From Equus caballus (lineage: Eukaryota > Chordata > Mammalia > Perissodactyla > Equidae), in the NCBI RefSeq assembly GCF_041296265.1, contig NC_091693.1, forward strand, positions 19,344,001 to 19,408,000: a stretch of 64,000 nt of DNA. The letters are read 5' to 3'. Shown here in pieces: positions 30,620 through 42,100 of this stretch; within the stretch, counting starts at the first letter, position 1, and every line of letters starts with the position of its first letter. A model generated the notes under the pieces. The model made no database searches. It was given only the letters and a program-made list of their open reading frames with translations, and was not told where the DNA came from. A program made the position numbers and the translations under genes.

Positions 30620-32020
30620 TGTGTCTGTGTGGTGTGGGAAATGGGGTGGGATCTGTTTTCACAAGGCTTCTAGCTGGACTGGGCTGGCAAGCCGGGGGAG
30701 TTGGCTCCACCTGTCTTGCCTATTCCTAAGGCTTGTCCTCACCTGTGGGGTGTGTTGCAGTAACGGGTTCTCTGGTTCGCCAGGCTGTTAACAGTCCCTC
30801 CTAGATAGGAGAGCCCAGATTCCAGGGAAGTCTAAAGACCTGGGGTTGGTCACTGGAAGCAGACACTGTTAAAGAGATACCAAACAGTAACAAGAAACGA
30901 GTCTGTGCCAGGCCCTGCCAACCTCTGGCGGTTAAGTAGAATTAGGAGCTCCTTTCTGTGGGTGAGTTGAGGCTATTAACGTAGAAATTGCCCGTGGCAA
31001 CCAGGAAGCACACCCAGGGTGCCACACCTGCTCTCCAATTTGAAGCACAGCTAGGAAGAACTCAGAGTGTGTCTGAGCAGCTGGGAGCATGGGATGTGCA
31101 AGAGATGCTGAGCTGGGGGTTTGGGGCTGAGCACAGAAACGGGAAGGTGAAACTTGGGGCCAAATTCAAGTGGGAACTGAAGCTGGAAGAGGGTTTACAG
31201 GCAGCTGCTGGGCCCAAGTTACGAAACAATCAACTCTGACCCACTCCCCCTTCCCTGATTTGGGCAGAAGAATCGAAGAGGAAGTGGCTGCTGGACTCCT
31301 GTTGTTGGGTCTGCTCCCCACCGTGACCCTTGCTGTCCCTGCTCTTTCAGGGAGGGAGCTTCTGTGTGTCACACAGTGGCCAACAGGAAGGATGATCGCA
31401 CTCCCAAATCCAAAAAATTGGAGCTTTCTACGCCCCTGAAAAGCGATTGCTTTGGAGATGCACGTATGGCCTAGTGAAGACTAGATCGGAAAAGGAAAAG
31501 ATTTTTCCTGAAAACACAGCCATCTAGGGGACAGTAGAGCCAAAGATCAGAGGCCACAGGGTCCTAGAAACATGCTCTAAACTAGTGCTGTCCAATAGGA
31601 CTTTTTCAATGATGGAAGCGTTCTATATCTGCGCTGCCCGATAGGGTAGCCACATGCGGCCACAGTGGCTGTTGAGCACGTGCACATGGCTAATGCTGCT
31701 GAGGGATTAATTCAAATAATCACACGTGGCTCCGAGCTACCCTACAATCCTTTTTCCAGTGACACCCCTTTCTGCCAAAGGGAGCTTGAGCCAAGTTTTC
31801 GCCATTTGCAAGTCAAGTCCCAAGTAAACACAACAGAGGTGCGTTCCCTTGAAATAAGATGGGAATCAGACTGGCAATCCTAATCTCTTCCAAGACAGCA
31901 GGATGAGACAAGGGATCAGGGACCCAGGGGTGGGCAGGGGGAGGAACAGAGGAGGCCACAAGGAGAGGGGGGCCAGGAACAAGGCCCCTCATGTCGGACC
32001 AGACCTGAGATTCTTAAATA
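30620..32020. other. FTL-GYS1 intergenic spacer
   Basis: No coding or RNA gene seen. It contains one DNA-transposon relic (31582-31745); otherwise apparently unique sequence with short open frames only. Confidence 0.6.
31582..31745. repeat. hAT-Charlie-type DNA transposon relic
   Basis: AGTGCTGTCCAATAGGACTT at the left, TAGCCACATGCGGCCACAGT and CTGTTGAGCACGTGCACATG inside: words of a common non-autonomous hAT family. The right end is eroded. Confidence 0.5.
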
Positions 32021-32024
32021 TAGA

Positions 32025-33165
32025 TGTATTTTTTCATCTCTGGACACACTTCAGTCACACTCCTTCCGCCCTCCCCCTTCCCAACGGCAAACTAAGTGCA
32101 TTAGACACAGCACAGCACACGTGAGGGGCCCCTCCGTTTCACCAAAGCTGGGAGCGGGGCACAGCTTGGGGATGGAAGAGCCTCGAGGTAAATATAGAGG
32201 TTCTAGAACCCAGTGGGCCCAGTTTTAGACCAGGGGAATGGGACCAGGATGCAGCACAGTCTTAAGGTTCTAGATTCAGCAGCCGGCACCTAGAACCCAG
32301 TGGTTTCACGGTGGGTCTAATGATTGGGGATTGTGGCTGGGAAGACAGCCAGTTCTGTCCTCAGCCGAGGGGTTCCCTGGAGGCCACAGAAGGAGCCTGG
32401 AGATATAAGGGAGAGCTCAGACGCACGGAAGGAGTAGGATCCGGTCCAGAAAAGGCCAGAAAGGCATCTAGACCAAGACTGTCTGTTCTCCAGTAGGAAT
32501 GAGAAGCCAAGTGGTTCTGCCCCCTCCTTGCTTGGCCAAAGTGTGGAGGAAGAGGGGGGCAGAGATGGAGAGATCCTGCAGGCAGAGCTGGACAAATCAG
32601 GGAGGGCTGGATCCGAGTAAACACCAGTGCCCTGGCCTGCAGCCCGAGTTCTGGAGTTGAAATGGAGGAACTTCTGCATTCAGTAAAGTCCCTGAAAGTG
32701 CCTAGTTCTGGACTTGATTGTCCCCATTAGCAGGGATACCACGCGGTTTCCGGAGCTTGGTGGCCCCCAGGCCAGGCCTGAACATGGCATGCTCAGAGGG
32801 CTGTAGAATTGCAAACCACAAAGGGCTCTAGGAGCCTGGAAGGCAATAGGCCAGGTTTCCTAAAACCTCTGGCACCACAGTAGGGTAACGGCAGAGTCCT
32901 GGCCTCTGGGACCCGGGCCAGGCCTGGGGGACTCCAGGGCACAGATTGTGCATTCTGGAACCCAAGAAAGGCACAGCGTTGTGGGTTCTGGAGTGTGGGG
33001 ATTCCAAGAGCTAGCTAGAGGGGGCTGGACTGTATGGCGGAGGGGGCGGGGCTGTGGACCCCACAGAGGGTTCCGGATTTGGAGCAGGGTTTGGGAACAG
33101 CGCCCTTCAGCATCCACCCTCTGGATGAGGCAGGCAGTGCGGGCGGGGAGTGTGGGGCAGGAGAC
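32025..33165 (-). other. GYS1: GYS1 3' UTR (probable)
   Basis: Minus-strand sequence after the GYS1 stop. No AATAAA is visible on this strand across the region; a variant AATACA lies at 32030-32025 and could serve as the poly(A) signal. The 3' end is therefore uncertain. Confidence 0.4.
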
Positions 33166-36100
33166 TTAGTTGCGCTCCTCGCCCAGGGAGCTGGCGGGGC
33201 TGAGGGGCTCGCTGGGGGTGCTGAGCGAGCTGGAGGGCCCCGTGTCCACCGAGCCGCGCTTGCTCCCGCTCGTGGAAGAGGTGCAGGAGGCGCGACGCGG
33301 CCACTCCGGGGCGCGGATGTTGCGCCGGTCCTTGGCGGCCTCCTCGTCCTCGTCGTAGCGCTCACTGTCTTCATCGGGCGGCACGTCCCGGGGCTCCTCC
33401 TCGTCCTCGCTCTGGTGCGGGCTCGAGTGTCGTGACAGTGAGGGCGACGGAGGCACCGATGCAGGCCGTGGGTAGCGGTAGCCCTGGGTCTGCGTACGGA
33501 CGGGGTTGTGGGCACAGACTGCAGAGTGAGCGGAGGCCCCTACAATCCTGCCCAGGCATCCAGGGCCCCTGACGCCTTCTGATCCCAGGAGGGAGGGACG
33601 CCCCACCCTACCCCACCCCAGCCCTCCAGCTCCTGGCCCACCAGAGAGACCCCGGGTCCACTCACCGCATCAGCCTCGCGGGGCTCGTAGGTGAAATGTT
33701 CTGGAAAGGCCTTGGCCAGCGCCATGTGGCGCGCGGACATATAGTACTTGAGGGAAAGAAGTGAGTGGGAGGGGAGGCGTCAGGGGGCGGGAGCCGGACC
33801 CCCGGCCACCCCTGCAGACCCGGAGCGAGGCGAATCCTGGCCACATCCGTTATGCAAATGAGCACACTCTGAGCACCTCCAGTTGGCCCCTATGCCAATT
33901 ATCCATCTTCCTAGCTCCGCCCCTCAGGTAGATAAGCAGAGCTATGATTTGACAGTCTCTGAGCCACATCCCAAGAACACGGGTGGAATTCTCCAGTCGG
34001 GTACGTCTTTGGCCACGCCCTTATGCAAATAGAGCACTTCTGACCAATGAGGTCTTCCCGCAAACGTTAATTTCTTAAAGGGACAGCAACTGCTACAGGT
34101 AGGAGGAGACCGTGTCCCCTGCGCCAGCCTTTGAGCTGAGGAATCAGAGGCCCAGAGCGGGAAGCGGCCGATTCACTAGCAGAGGACAGGGAAGGGAGTT
34201 ATACCCGGCCTAGGTATTTCCAGTCCAGAAGGTCGGAGAGGCGCTCCGTGCGGTTCCGCTGGATGATGCGCTGCCGCCGGCTCTGCTGGCAGAAGCTGTA
34301 GAGGAAGGAGGTAAGCTGCGAGCAGGAATCATCCAGGCTGCGGAACCGCCGGTCCAGAATGTAGATGCCTGCAGGGGCCAGGACGGGGGCTCAGAAACCA
34401 GACTGGGGAGACCTTCATTCTCCCTGGGACCCTGTGGCACCAGGACCCCTCCTTCCCTGGGACTAAGGAGTTCCACCCCCTCCTCCCCAGGATCCAAGAG
34501 TCCCGGCTCTCAGTCCGGGCGCTGACCGTAAGCTGAGGGGTCTGCGATGTGTTCCTCCATGAAGCAGCCGAAGCCGGAGAGGTTGGTGGAGATACTGGGG
34601 ATGCCCATAACCGTGCACTCAGCTGCAGGAAGGCGTGAGAACAGCCCACTTAGCACTTAGCAAAGTCTTAAATCTCAATAGACGCCTCAACGGCGCCCTC
34701 TACTGGCATCTTTACCAAGTGCTGGGCGCTGAGCCGAGCAAGTCAGGAGTGGAAAAACCAGGCGGGGCATTGGACTATCACAGTCTTCGAGCGGAAGCTA
34801 AGAGGCTTAGCAAAAGGGAGTTCACTTGCCCCAAGGCCTCAGGATGAGGAGAAGTCTTTAGTTGGGCGATAAGGATGCTAATTTATTGAATACGTACTCT
34901 GGGCCAATGTCTATCATTTTACTTAATCCTCACAACCTGTAAGATACTTTCTTGGGCCAGACCATACTGTTTTGGTTAAAACAGCTTCAGTCTGTTTTGA
35001 CAGGAGGTAAGAAAAAGTCTCTCACTATTACTATTGCTGTCTACAGAGCACCTACGATGCCTTGTTTCCTACCTTAACGCTGAGAATTGGTTCAAGGAGT
35101 TTGTTATAATTCTCGTGGAAATGTTTCTAAAAACCTCTGTAAGCTGCAAAAGCAGGCGCTAACTATAAGGGGGCTTATGGGAAAAACAGGGTTGGGGCCG
35201 ACCACACAAAACCTAGGCATCATTTTAACCATGGATGAAAGAAAACTGGCAAAATTCCTAATTATCATGCAAGCATAGTTTAAAAGACTTGTTAAATTAC
35301 TCATAAAGTAAAAATTACTACGGCAAATGTGGTATTTATTTAGCCTGAAAAACATGCGAAAAGATGTGAGGAAGGGTTGAGTTTGGGGAAACCACAGCAA
35401 AATGTCCCCAAATGAGGGAGAACTGCCCAGGAGCTGTTTCGGCTCGAAGCTGGTGTCTGAAGGGAGCCGACAGGAGGAAGGGGGAGGCGATGGGCACCAG
35501 GAACAGCTCCGAGTGACTTTGCCACATTCTTTTGTGTTCAGTGAACTGTGCATTCAGCTGCTTTATTTGGGGGGGCCAAATGTCAGCCATGTGAACTGTG
35601 ACATCAGTCCTCCAGTTAAACATCACATGAGCTACTGTGTTTACAAAAACACACTGTAGCAGAACAGACTGTTGCCATTGCCCCTGTTTTTTTAGGGTTT
35701 TTTGGTGAGGAAGATTGGCCCTGAGCCAATCTATTGTCAATCTTCCTCTTTTTGCTTGAGGAAGATTGTCGCTGAGCTAACATCTGTGCCAATCTTCCTC
35801 TATTTTATTTGGGTCGCTGCCACAGTATGGCTTGACGAGCGGTGCTAGGTCCGTGCCCGGGATCTGAACCTGCGAACCCCGGGCTGCCAAAGTGGAGTGT
35901 GAGAACCCAACCACTACGCCAGCGGGCTGGCCCTCTATTGCCCCTGTTTTGCAAAGGAGAAGCCTGAGGCTCAGAGAAGCAGAGTGCCTTGCACGGGGAT
36001 TGTGCCAGATCTGCCCAGGACCCTACCGCCATGCTGCACTCACCTGGTGTGTAGCCCCAAGGCTCATAGTAGGAGGGGAAAACCCCAAGGTGGCAGCCAC

Positions 36101-39100
36101 GGACAAACTCCTCATAGTCCACGGGGAGCAGGGGGCTCGTGGAGGAGAGGAACTCTGGGTGGAAAATCACCTGGCAGGGAAAAAGAAGGACACAGCCCAA
36201 GAACCTTATGTCGCTACTCCTCAGATCCTAGAGAGGCCCAGAGAGGGTGGGAAATTTGTCTAAAGTCACACAGGTGAGTGGCAGGATAAAGATTTGAATC
36301 CAAGTCAGCTTCGGAAGCTAAGGTTCTTTCTAAACATAGCGATCTTTTGATAAACTATGGGAGATGGGGAATGGAAGGCCCAGGGTTCCCTCTGCATGCC
36401 CCCGCCAGGCCCAACCCACCCTGGCCGCTGCCCTCACCTTGACCCTGTCAGCACTACTATTGAAGAGGCCGATTCGACGGATGGTGGTCAGGATAGGGTC
36501 CGAGGAGTCGTCCAGCATATTGTGGGTGCACACAGGGGGAAAAGACTGCCGCTGTGGGGGCCACAAGGGGAGTGGGGGTAAGGAAAGAGACATGCTGACC
36601 CTGGGGATCCAAGGAGACTACAATTCCTACCAGGTTGTGGGGTAACCAGCCCAAGAGATTCCCAGGGGTTGTCGATTTCCTGCTTGACTCTATCTGTAAA
36701 GGTTCCCTTTCCCCTTTAACCACCATGAGCTGAAAAGAAACTACAATTCCCAGCTGTCTTTGAGGCAGAGCCAGGGTTAACATGCCCCACGGACTACAGG
36801 GAGTTGCAGTTATCTTGTTCTGTAGTCTTGGCTATATCATCAAATTCAAAGGAACTTTAACTCCCCCCAGTAGACCAGGCCAGAGACTGTGCCAATATGG
36901 TGGCAAGCTTCAGGGGCTGCTGGAAGTTGTAGTTTTTTAATGAAAATCCTGGATCTCTTTCCATGTTCCCTTTAAGTGGCTTGTAATTACCTCGACTTCC
37001 ACCCCCCACAGCGGCCCAGAAAAAGCACAATTCCCAAGAGTCACTGGAGGAAGATAGAGCTAGTGTGATAGAAGTCCAGGGGGCTGCTGGGATGTATAGT
37101 TCTTTGCAAATATTCCATCATTTCTCTCAGTAAAAGTTCTGCACACCTTCAGTCTACTGACTCCAGGGGCCCAACAAACTACAATTCCCAGCAGCCCCAG
37201 GGCAGAAACACCCTCAGTGAGGCAAGCAGCCTTGGGGATTGTTGGAAATTATAGTTTGGCCAAAAACAATTCACACCTTGTTTATGCAACTTGGCTGTCT
37301 AGGTTTCCATTCTCCAGGAAATGGCTCACCAACCCTGGCCATAGGTACCAAAGACCCTTGACTCCAGAGAACAAAAGAACTCTAACTCCCAGAAGTCTCT
37401 GGGGTAGGGAAGTGTCAATATAGCAGAAAGACCCAGGGGCTGCTGGGAATTGCAGTTCTCATTTGGTGACTGCCGATCTTCTCTAAGGTTTCCCATCCAC
37501 CTAATTCCAGTTACCTGCCAATAATGTAAAGAAGCTACCACTCCCACGAGTGTTTGGAGACTAAGACACAGGCAAGGGGATAAGAAACAGCGGCTGCTGA
37601 GAGTTTTCAATGTTCTCTAGGAAAAGATAAGTGTTTTAGCTGACACGTTGGCTCTAGTGTAAAAGAGGCCCAACAAAACTACCATTCCCAGCTGTCTCTG
37701 GGGAGAGAGGTGGAGCTAGTACGCAGCAAAGCCCAAGGACAACTGGGAGTTGTAGTTCTCCTTTTGTGGCTAGCTTGACTTCCTAAGTTCCCTTTCACCT
37801 GTTGTCCATTGACCCTGGGTACTCAAAGAAATTACAATGCCCAGCAGCCCCTGTGGCAGAATGAGTCTCAGGAAAGCAGGCTGCCCTAAGGGCTTCTGGG
37901 AATTGAAGTTCTACCAGTCAGTTCACACTCTTCTGTGGACCTCAGAATTGATTCCCCCGATAAGAGCCGCCCAATAAAGCAGAATTCTCAGCAATCTCTG
38001 GGGTCAGAGCTAACACGGCAAGCTGCCTCTGGGGCTGCTGGGAGTTGTCACCTCTCTGCTCAGGGGTCCAAACCATACCTGCGTGGCAAAGATGGCTCTC
38101 TTCATCATAGTGAAATCCTCCTTGTCCAGCATCTTGTTCATGTCCGGGAGGCTCCCACTGCGAAGCGAGCAGAGGGATGCATCTGAGATTGGGTGGAGAG
38201 AGGGGTTAGGGTCCAGGAGGGCGCAGGGCTGAGGGCGGGGCACTCACACCAGCAGGGATTCGTAAAGCTTCCTCCCGAACTTCTCCTTCACTGTGTTCGC
38301 CGTATCCCTGGAAGGGGCAGAGCGACATCATATACACACCAGTCACTTATTGTAGGCTTCCGGGGCAGCTGGGAAACTGAGGTCTGAGCAGAGAAGCCCT
38401 GGGGATTCTGGGCTGGAGGATGGGGACCCAGGGAACAGGCCCTGGAAGGCTCGGATCCCTTGTGCCTTGCATCGGCTGTGTGGCCAGGGATAGGTGGCCT
38501 TCCCTCTCTGACTTCAGTAACTTATCTGTCAGACAGGGACAAAAATAGAATCAACCTCAGAGGTTTGCAGTGAGAACTCGATGAGGTCATGACAAAAAGT
38601 GCACAGTGCCCGGCACACAGTGAGCCTTCCAGAAATGTCAGCTATTATTAGGACTTCTCCTAGTCCTGGCGGTGGCAATGCTAAGCCCCATTTTATAAAA
38701 AGGGAAAATTATGTTCTGAGAGGAAACTTTATGTACACGAGTAATGCTAGCAAAGAGCGCCACCCTACAGCTCCAGTGACATCCCTCTGCTCACAGCCCT
38801 CCCAGAGCTCTGGCCTCATTTTCTACCCCATCTCTCTAAGGCACTCTGCTTCAGCTCCACTGGCCTCCTTGCTGTTTCTCAAACATGCCTCAGGACCTTT
38901 GCACTTGCTGTTCCCTTTGCTGTTCCCCACATACAAACAGGACACCCTCCCTCATTTCCTCTATTGGTCTCTACCCAATGGTACTTTCTCAGTGTGGCCT
39001 GTCCTGACAACTGTCTCATATTCCAGTCCTTTTATTTTTTTGCCAGAGCACTTTCTAGAATTTTCTAGAATGTGAGCTCCATGAGGGCAGGGATTTTATC

Positions 39101-42100
39101 TTTCTTGTTCACAGCTGTGTTCCCAGGGCCTGGAACAGTGCCTGGCACACAGTAGGTGCTCAGTGAATATCTATGGCTAATGAATGGGTTTTACAGATGA
39201 GGAAACTGAGCCTTGGAGAAGGGGAGTGGTTTGCCTAAAGTCACAGAGCCAGCAAGGGTCAGTGGCATGAGTGGGACCTCACTGGTTTCATATCAGAACC
39301 CTGATGGTGCTGTCACACTTGTCCTGCCTGCGACTTCTTACTGCCCCCTGTGCTGGAGGCATCTTAAGCAAGTGACTTCAGTAGGAATTGGTGGGGCGGG
39401 TTGATCCTGTTACAGATGACAAAACTGAGACTCCAAGAGGAACACTAGACCCGGAGCACAGAGCTGGGCGTGGGGCCGGCCGGGTGCCCGGGCCAAGGCT
39501 GCTGACCAGAGCTGCTTGCGCACGGCTTGCCCCTTGAGGGTTTCCACGTTGAAGTTGTTGGTCCGAGCCGGCATGATGAAGAAGGCGACCACCGTCTGCT
39601 CGCTGCCATTTACCTGGGGCCGAGGAAAAGGGGCCGAGGTCAGGATCACCCACCCTTTCCCCTCCCCCAAGACCACTAGGATCCTGCCAGGCCCCTTCCT
39701 GTCAAGGCGAATTATAGGACAGAGTTACTATCCCCACTGAGACTCGGATCTTCTTTCTGGGTGTCTGCACCTGCCCTACAGACGGGGTTCCCAACCCCCA
39801 CCTCCCCGGGTCCTGTTCTCGCCGGTTATGTACTCATCTTCTCATCCTCCTTTGTCCCCTCGTAGCCCAGGCCTTACTCTGAGCAGATAGTTGAGCCGGG
39901 CCAAGGCCTCCAGGAAGACGTCAGCCCCCTTGTTGGAGAACTCGTAGCGGCCGGCGATAAAGAAATACAGGGTCTTATCCAAGTTGAAGTCCAGGTGCCT
40001 AAAAAGCCACAAGACAGGGTGAAGCCAAGATCCTCACCCTCTAGCCCTGGCTCAAAACTACAAACCCCAGAAGCCACAGGGGCAAAGAACATCTTAGACA
40101 GTACAGAGGCATCATGGGACTCATGGGACTTGTGCCTCTTTTCTCCTTAAACGGGGATCTCCTGCAATACTCAGCCATTGTTCTGACGCTCAGGAACTCA
40201 AGAGTCTGAGCCCTCAGCTGTCCCCTCCCTTAGACCCGGGAGTCTGGGCACCCAACCCCCACCTCTCTCAAGACCTGGGTATCTGGCCCACATACCCATA
40301 AAAATGGCCACGCACAAACTCCTGGATTCGGGCCTTGCTCTGAGCATGGAGGTTCTGGAACTCATGCATGGCAGAGAACTTCTTCACATTCAGTCCATTG
40401 GGGGTCACGATATCTAGGCATGGGGGAGAAGGTCCCATGTTTCACTTCTTCATTCAGATCAATGTGGTTGAATGAATAAATGAAGGTAATTCCAGGAATA
40501 TTAAGGAGCTGGCCAGCCAGAGGCCTTCTGGGAGTTGTAGTTCTCACATCCATTGAGAATTGATGCTATAGCCTGGGAAGAATAACTGGTTCTAACACTG
40601 CTTTTCTCAAAAACAAAATCCAGTGAACCTCCATCCTCTTTCAGAAGACCAATATCCACCTTAGCCAATAAAATAATTTTCCCTTTTCTGAAATGAATGT
40701 CAAAGAAACTACACCTCCCATTAGCCTCTAGGGTACAGCCCGGCAGCCTCATATGCAGGCCATCAACTTAGGGTCTTCTGGGAGTTGTAGTTCTCTGCTC
40801 TTTACAATAAGAAAATTGGTACGGGCCTTGGCGTAGACCGTCAACTACCTCATTCATGTCTCGGGACCCCCTCCTATGCCCCACCTGGTTTCCTCTTGAG
40901 TAGGTGCTGAGCCTCAATGGCGGTGATCTGGGACACGGTAGTGAAGACGTGAGTGCAGTGGGCTGCCGCCCGCTCCATGCAGTAACGGTGATAAATTTGC
41001 CTCTCACCAGCTTCCTTGTCCACGTTGAACTGGGCAGGAAGGGACGGTGGTTAGGTTAGGAGAATGGGCAGAAGACTGGAGGTCCAGATTCTGGGGTCCT
41101 GGGCGAGGTTGGAGCCGGAAGCTGGACTCCTAGGTCTGAGGGAGGAGGGGCCTGGGGTCTTGGACTCCTGGGTCCTGGGACAAGAGGGAGCTTGATCTCC
41201 TTGGGCTTCGCAGACAGCTTTGGGCTGTCCTGAAATACTGGCCGCCCCCACCTGCCACACTCCCGGCTCACATTCTCCAGGTTGTTGTAGAAGTCCACAG
41301 CACCGGCACACAGGTATCGCCCCAGCAGCGTGGCGTGGGTGGTGAAGATTGTAGCCACAGGCAGCCGCCGGGCACGGCACAGGCAGAGCCCGATGCCCGC
41401 CAACCACTCGTGGAAGTGTGCAACCACATGTGGCTTCTCCTCGCTCTGGGCCAGGAACTGTGGGGCAGCAGAGACAGGGCCACTGTGTCTCCACGTGTGT
41501 CGTGAAGATGATCAGCCATCCCCAAAGTGGACGAGCAAACTGAGGAGAGATAAATCACCTCCACTGCACAGAGTGGGCCGCCAGCCCCTGCAATCCCCAT
41601 TGGACAAGGAACTGTACAAATCCTTGAGGCAGCCAGACCCCTGACCTCCTCCCCAGAGGCTGATGGGAGCTGGGGTTTTTCAGCCAACCTTCTAAGGCCC
41701 AGCAGGGCTGAACTGGAAAGACTGAAGTTTCAGTGTTCCCAAGTCCTAGACACAATTCCTGGAGACCTTTATCTCAATCAAGAGTAGAACTGCACCCAAT
41801 AGTGAGGACTACAACTCCCAGAATGCCCTAGGAGCAGCCAGTTCATTAACTCTTTGTCCCAGGGCATGGGAAACAAAGTTTCTTGAGCCTTTTAAAACCT
41901 AAAATGGGGGAAGAACCAGGATTCCTGGTTCTCTAATAGGCTGGGGTTTCCCAAACATCCAGGGTGCCATCTGAGAGCTACGTCCAGCGAAGATCAGAGT
42001 AGAGAACTACAACTCCCAGAATTCCCTGGGGGGGGGGGTGAGCCCTCCAGCCAGACCAGCCTTCCCAAGAGGTAATGGCTCAGAATTCTTATATTTGGAA

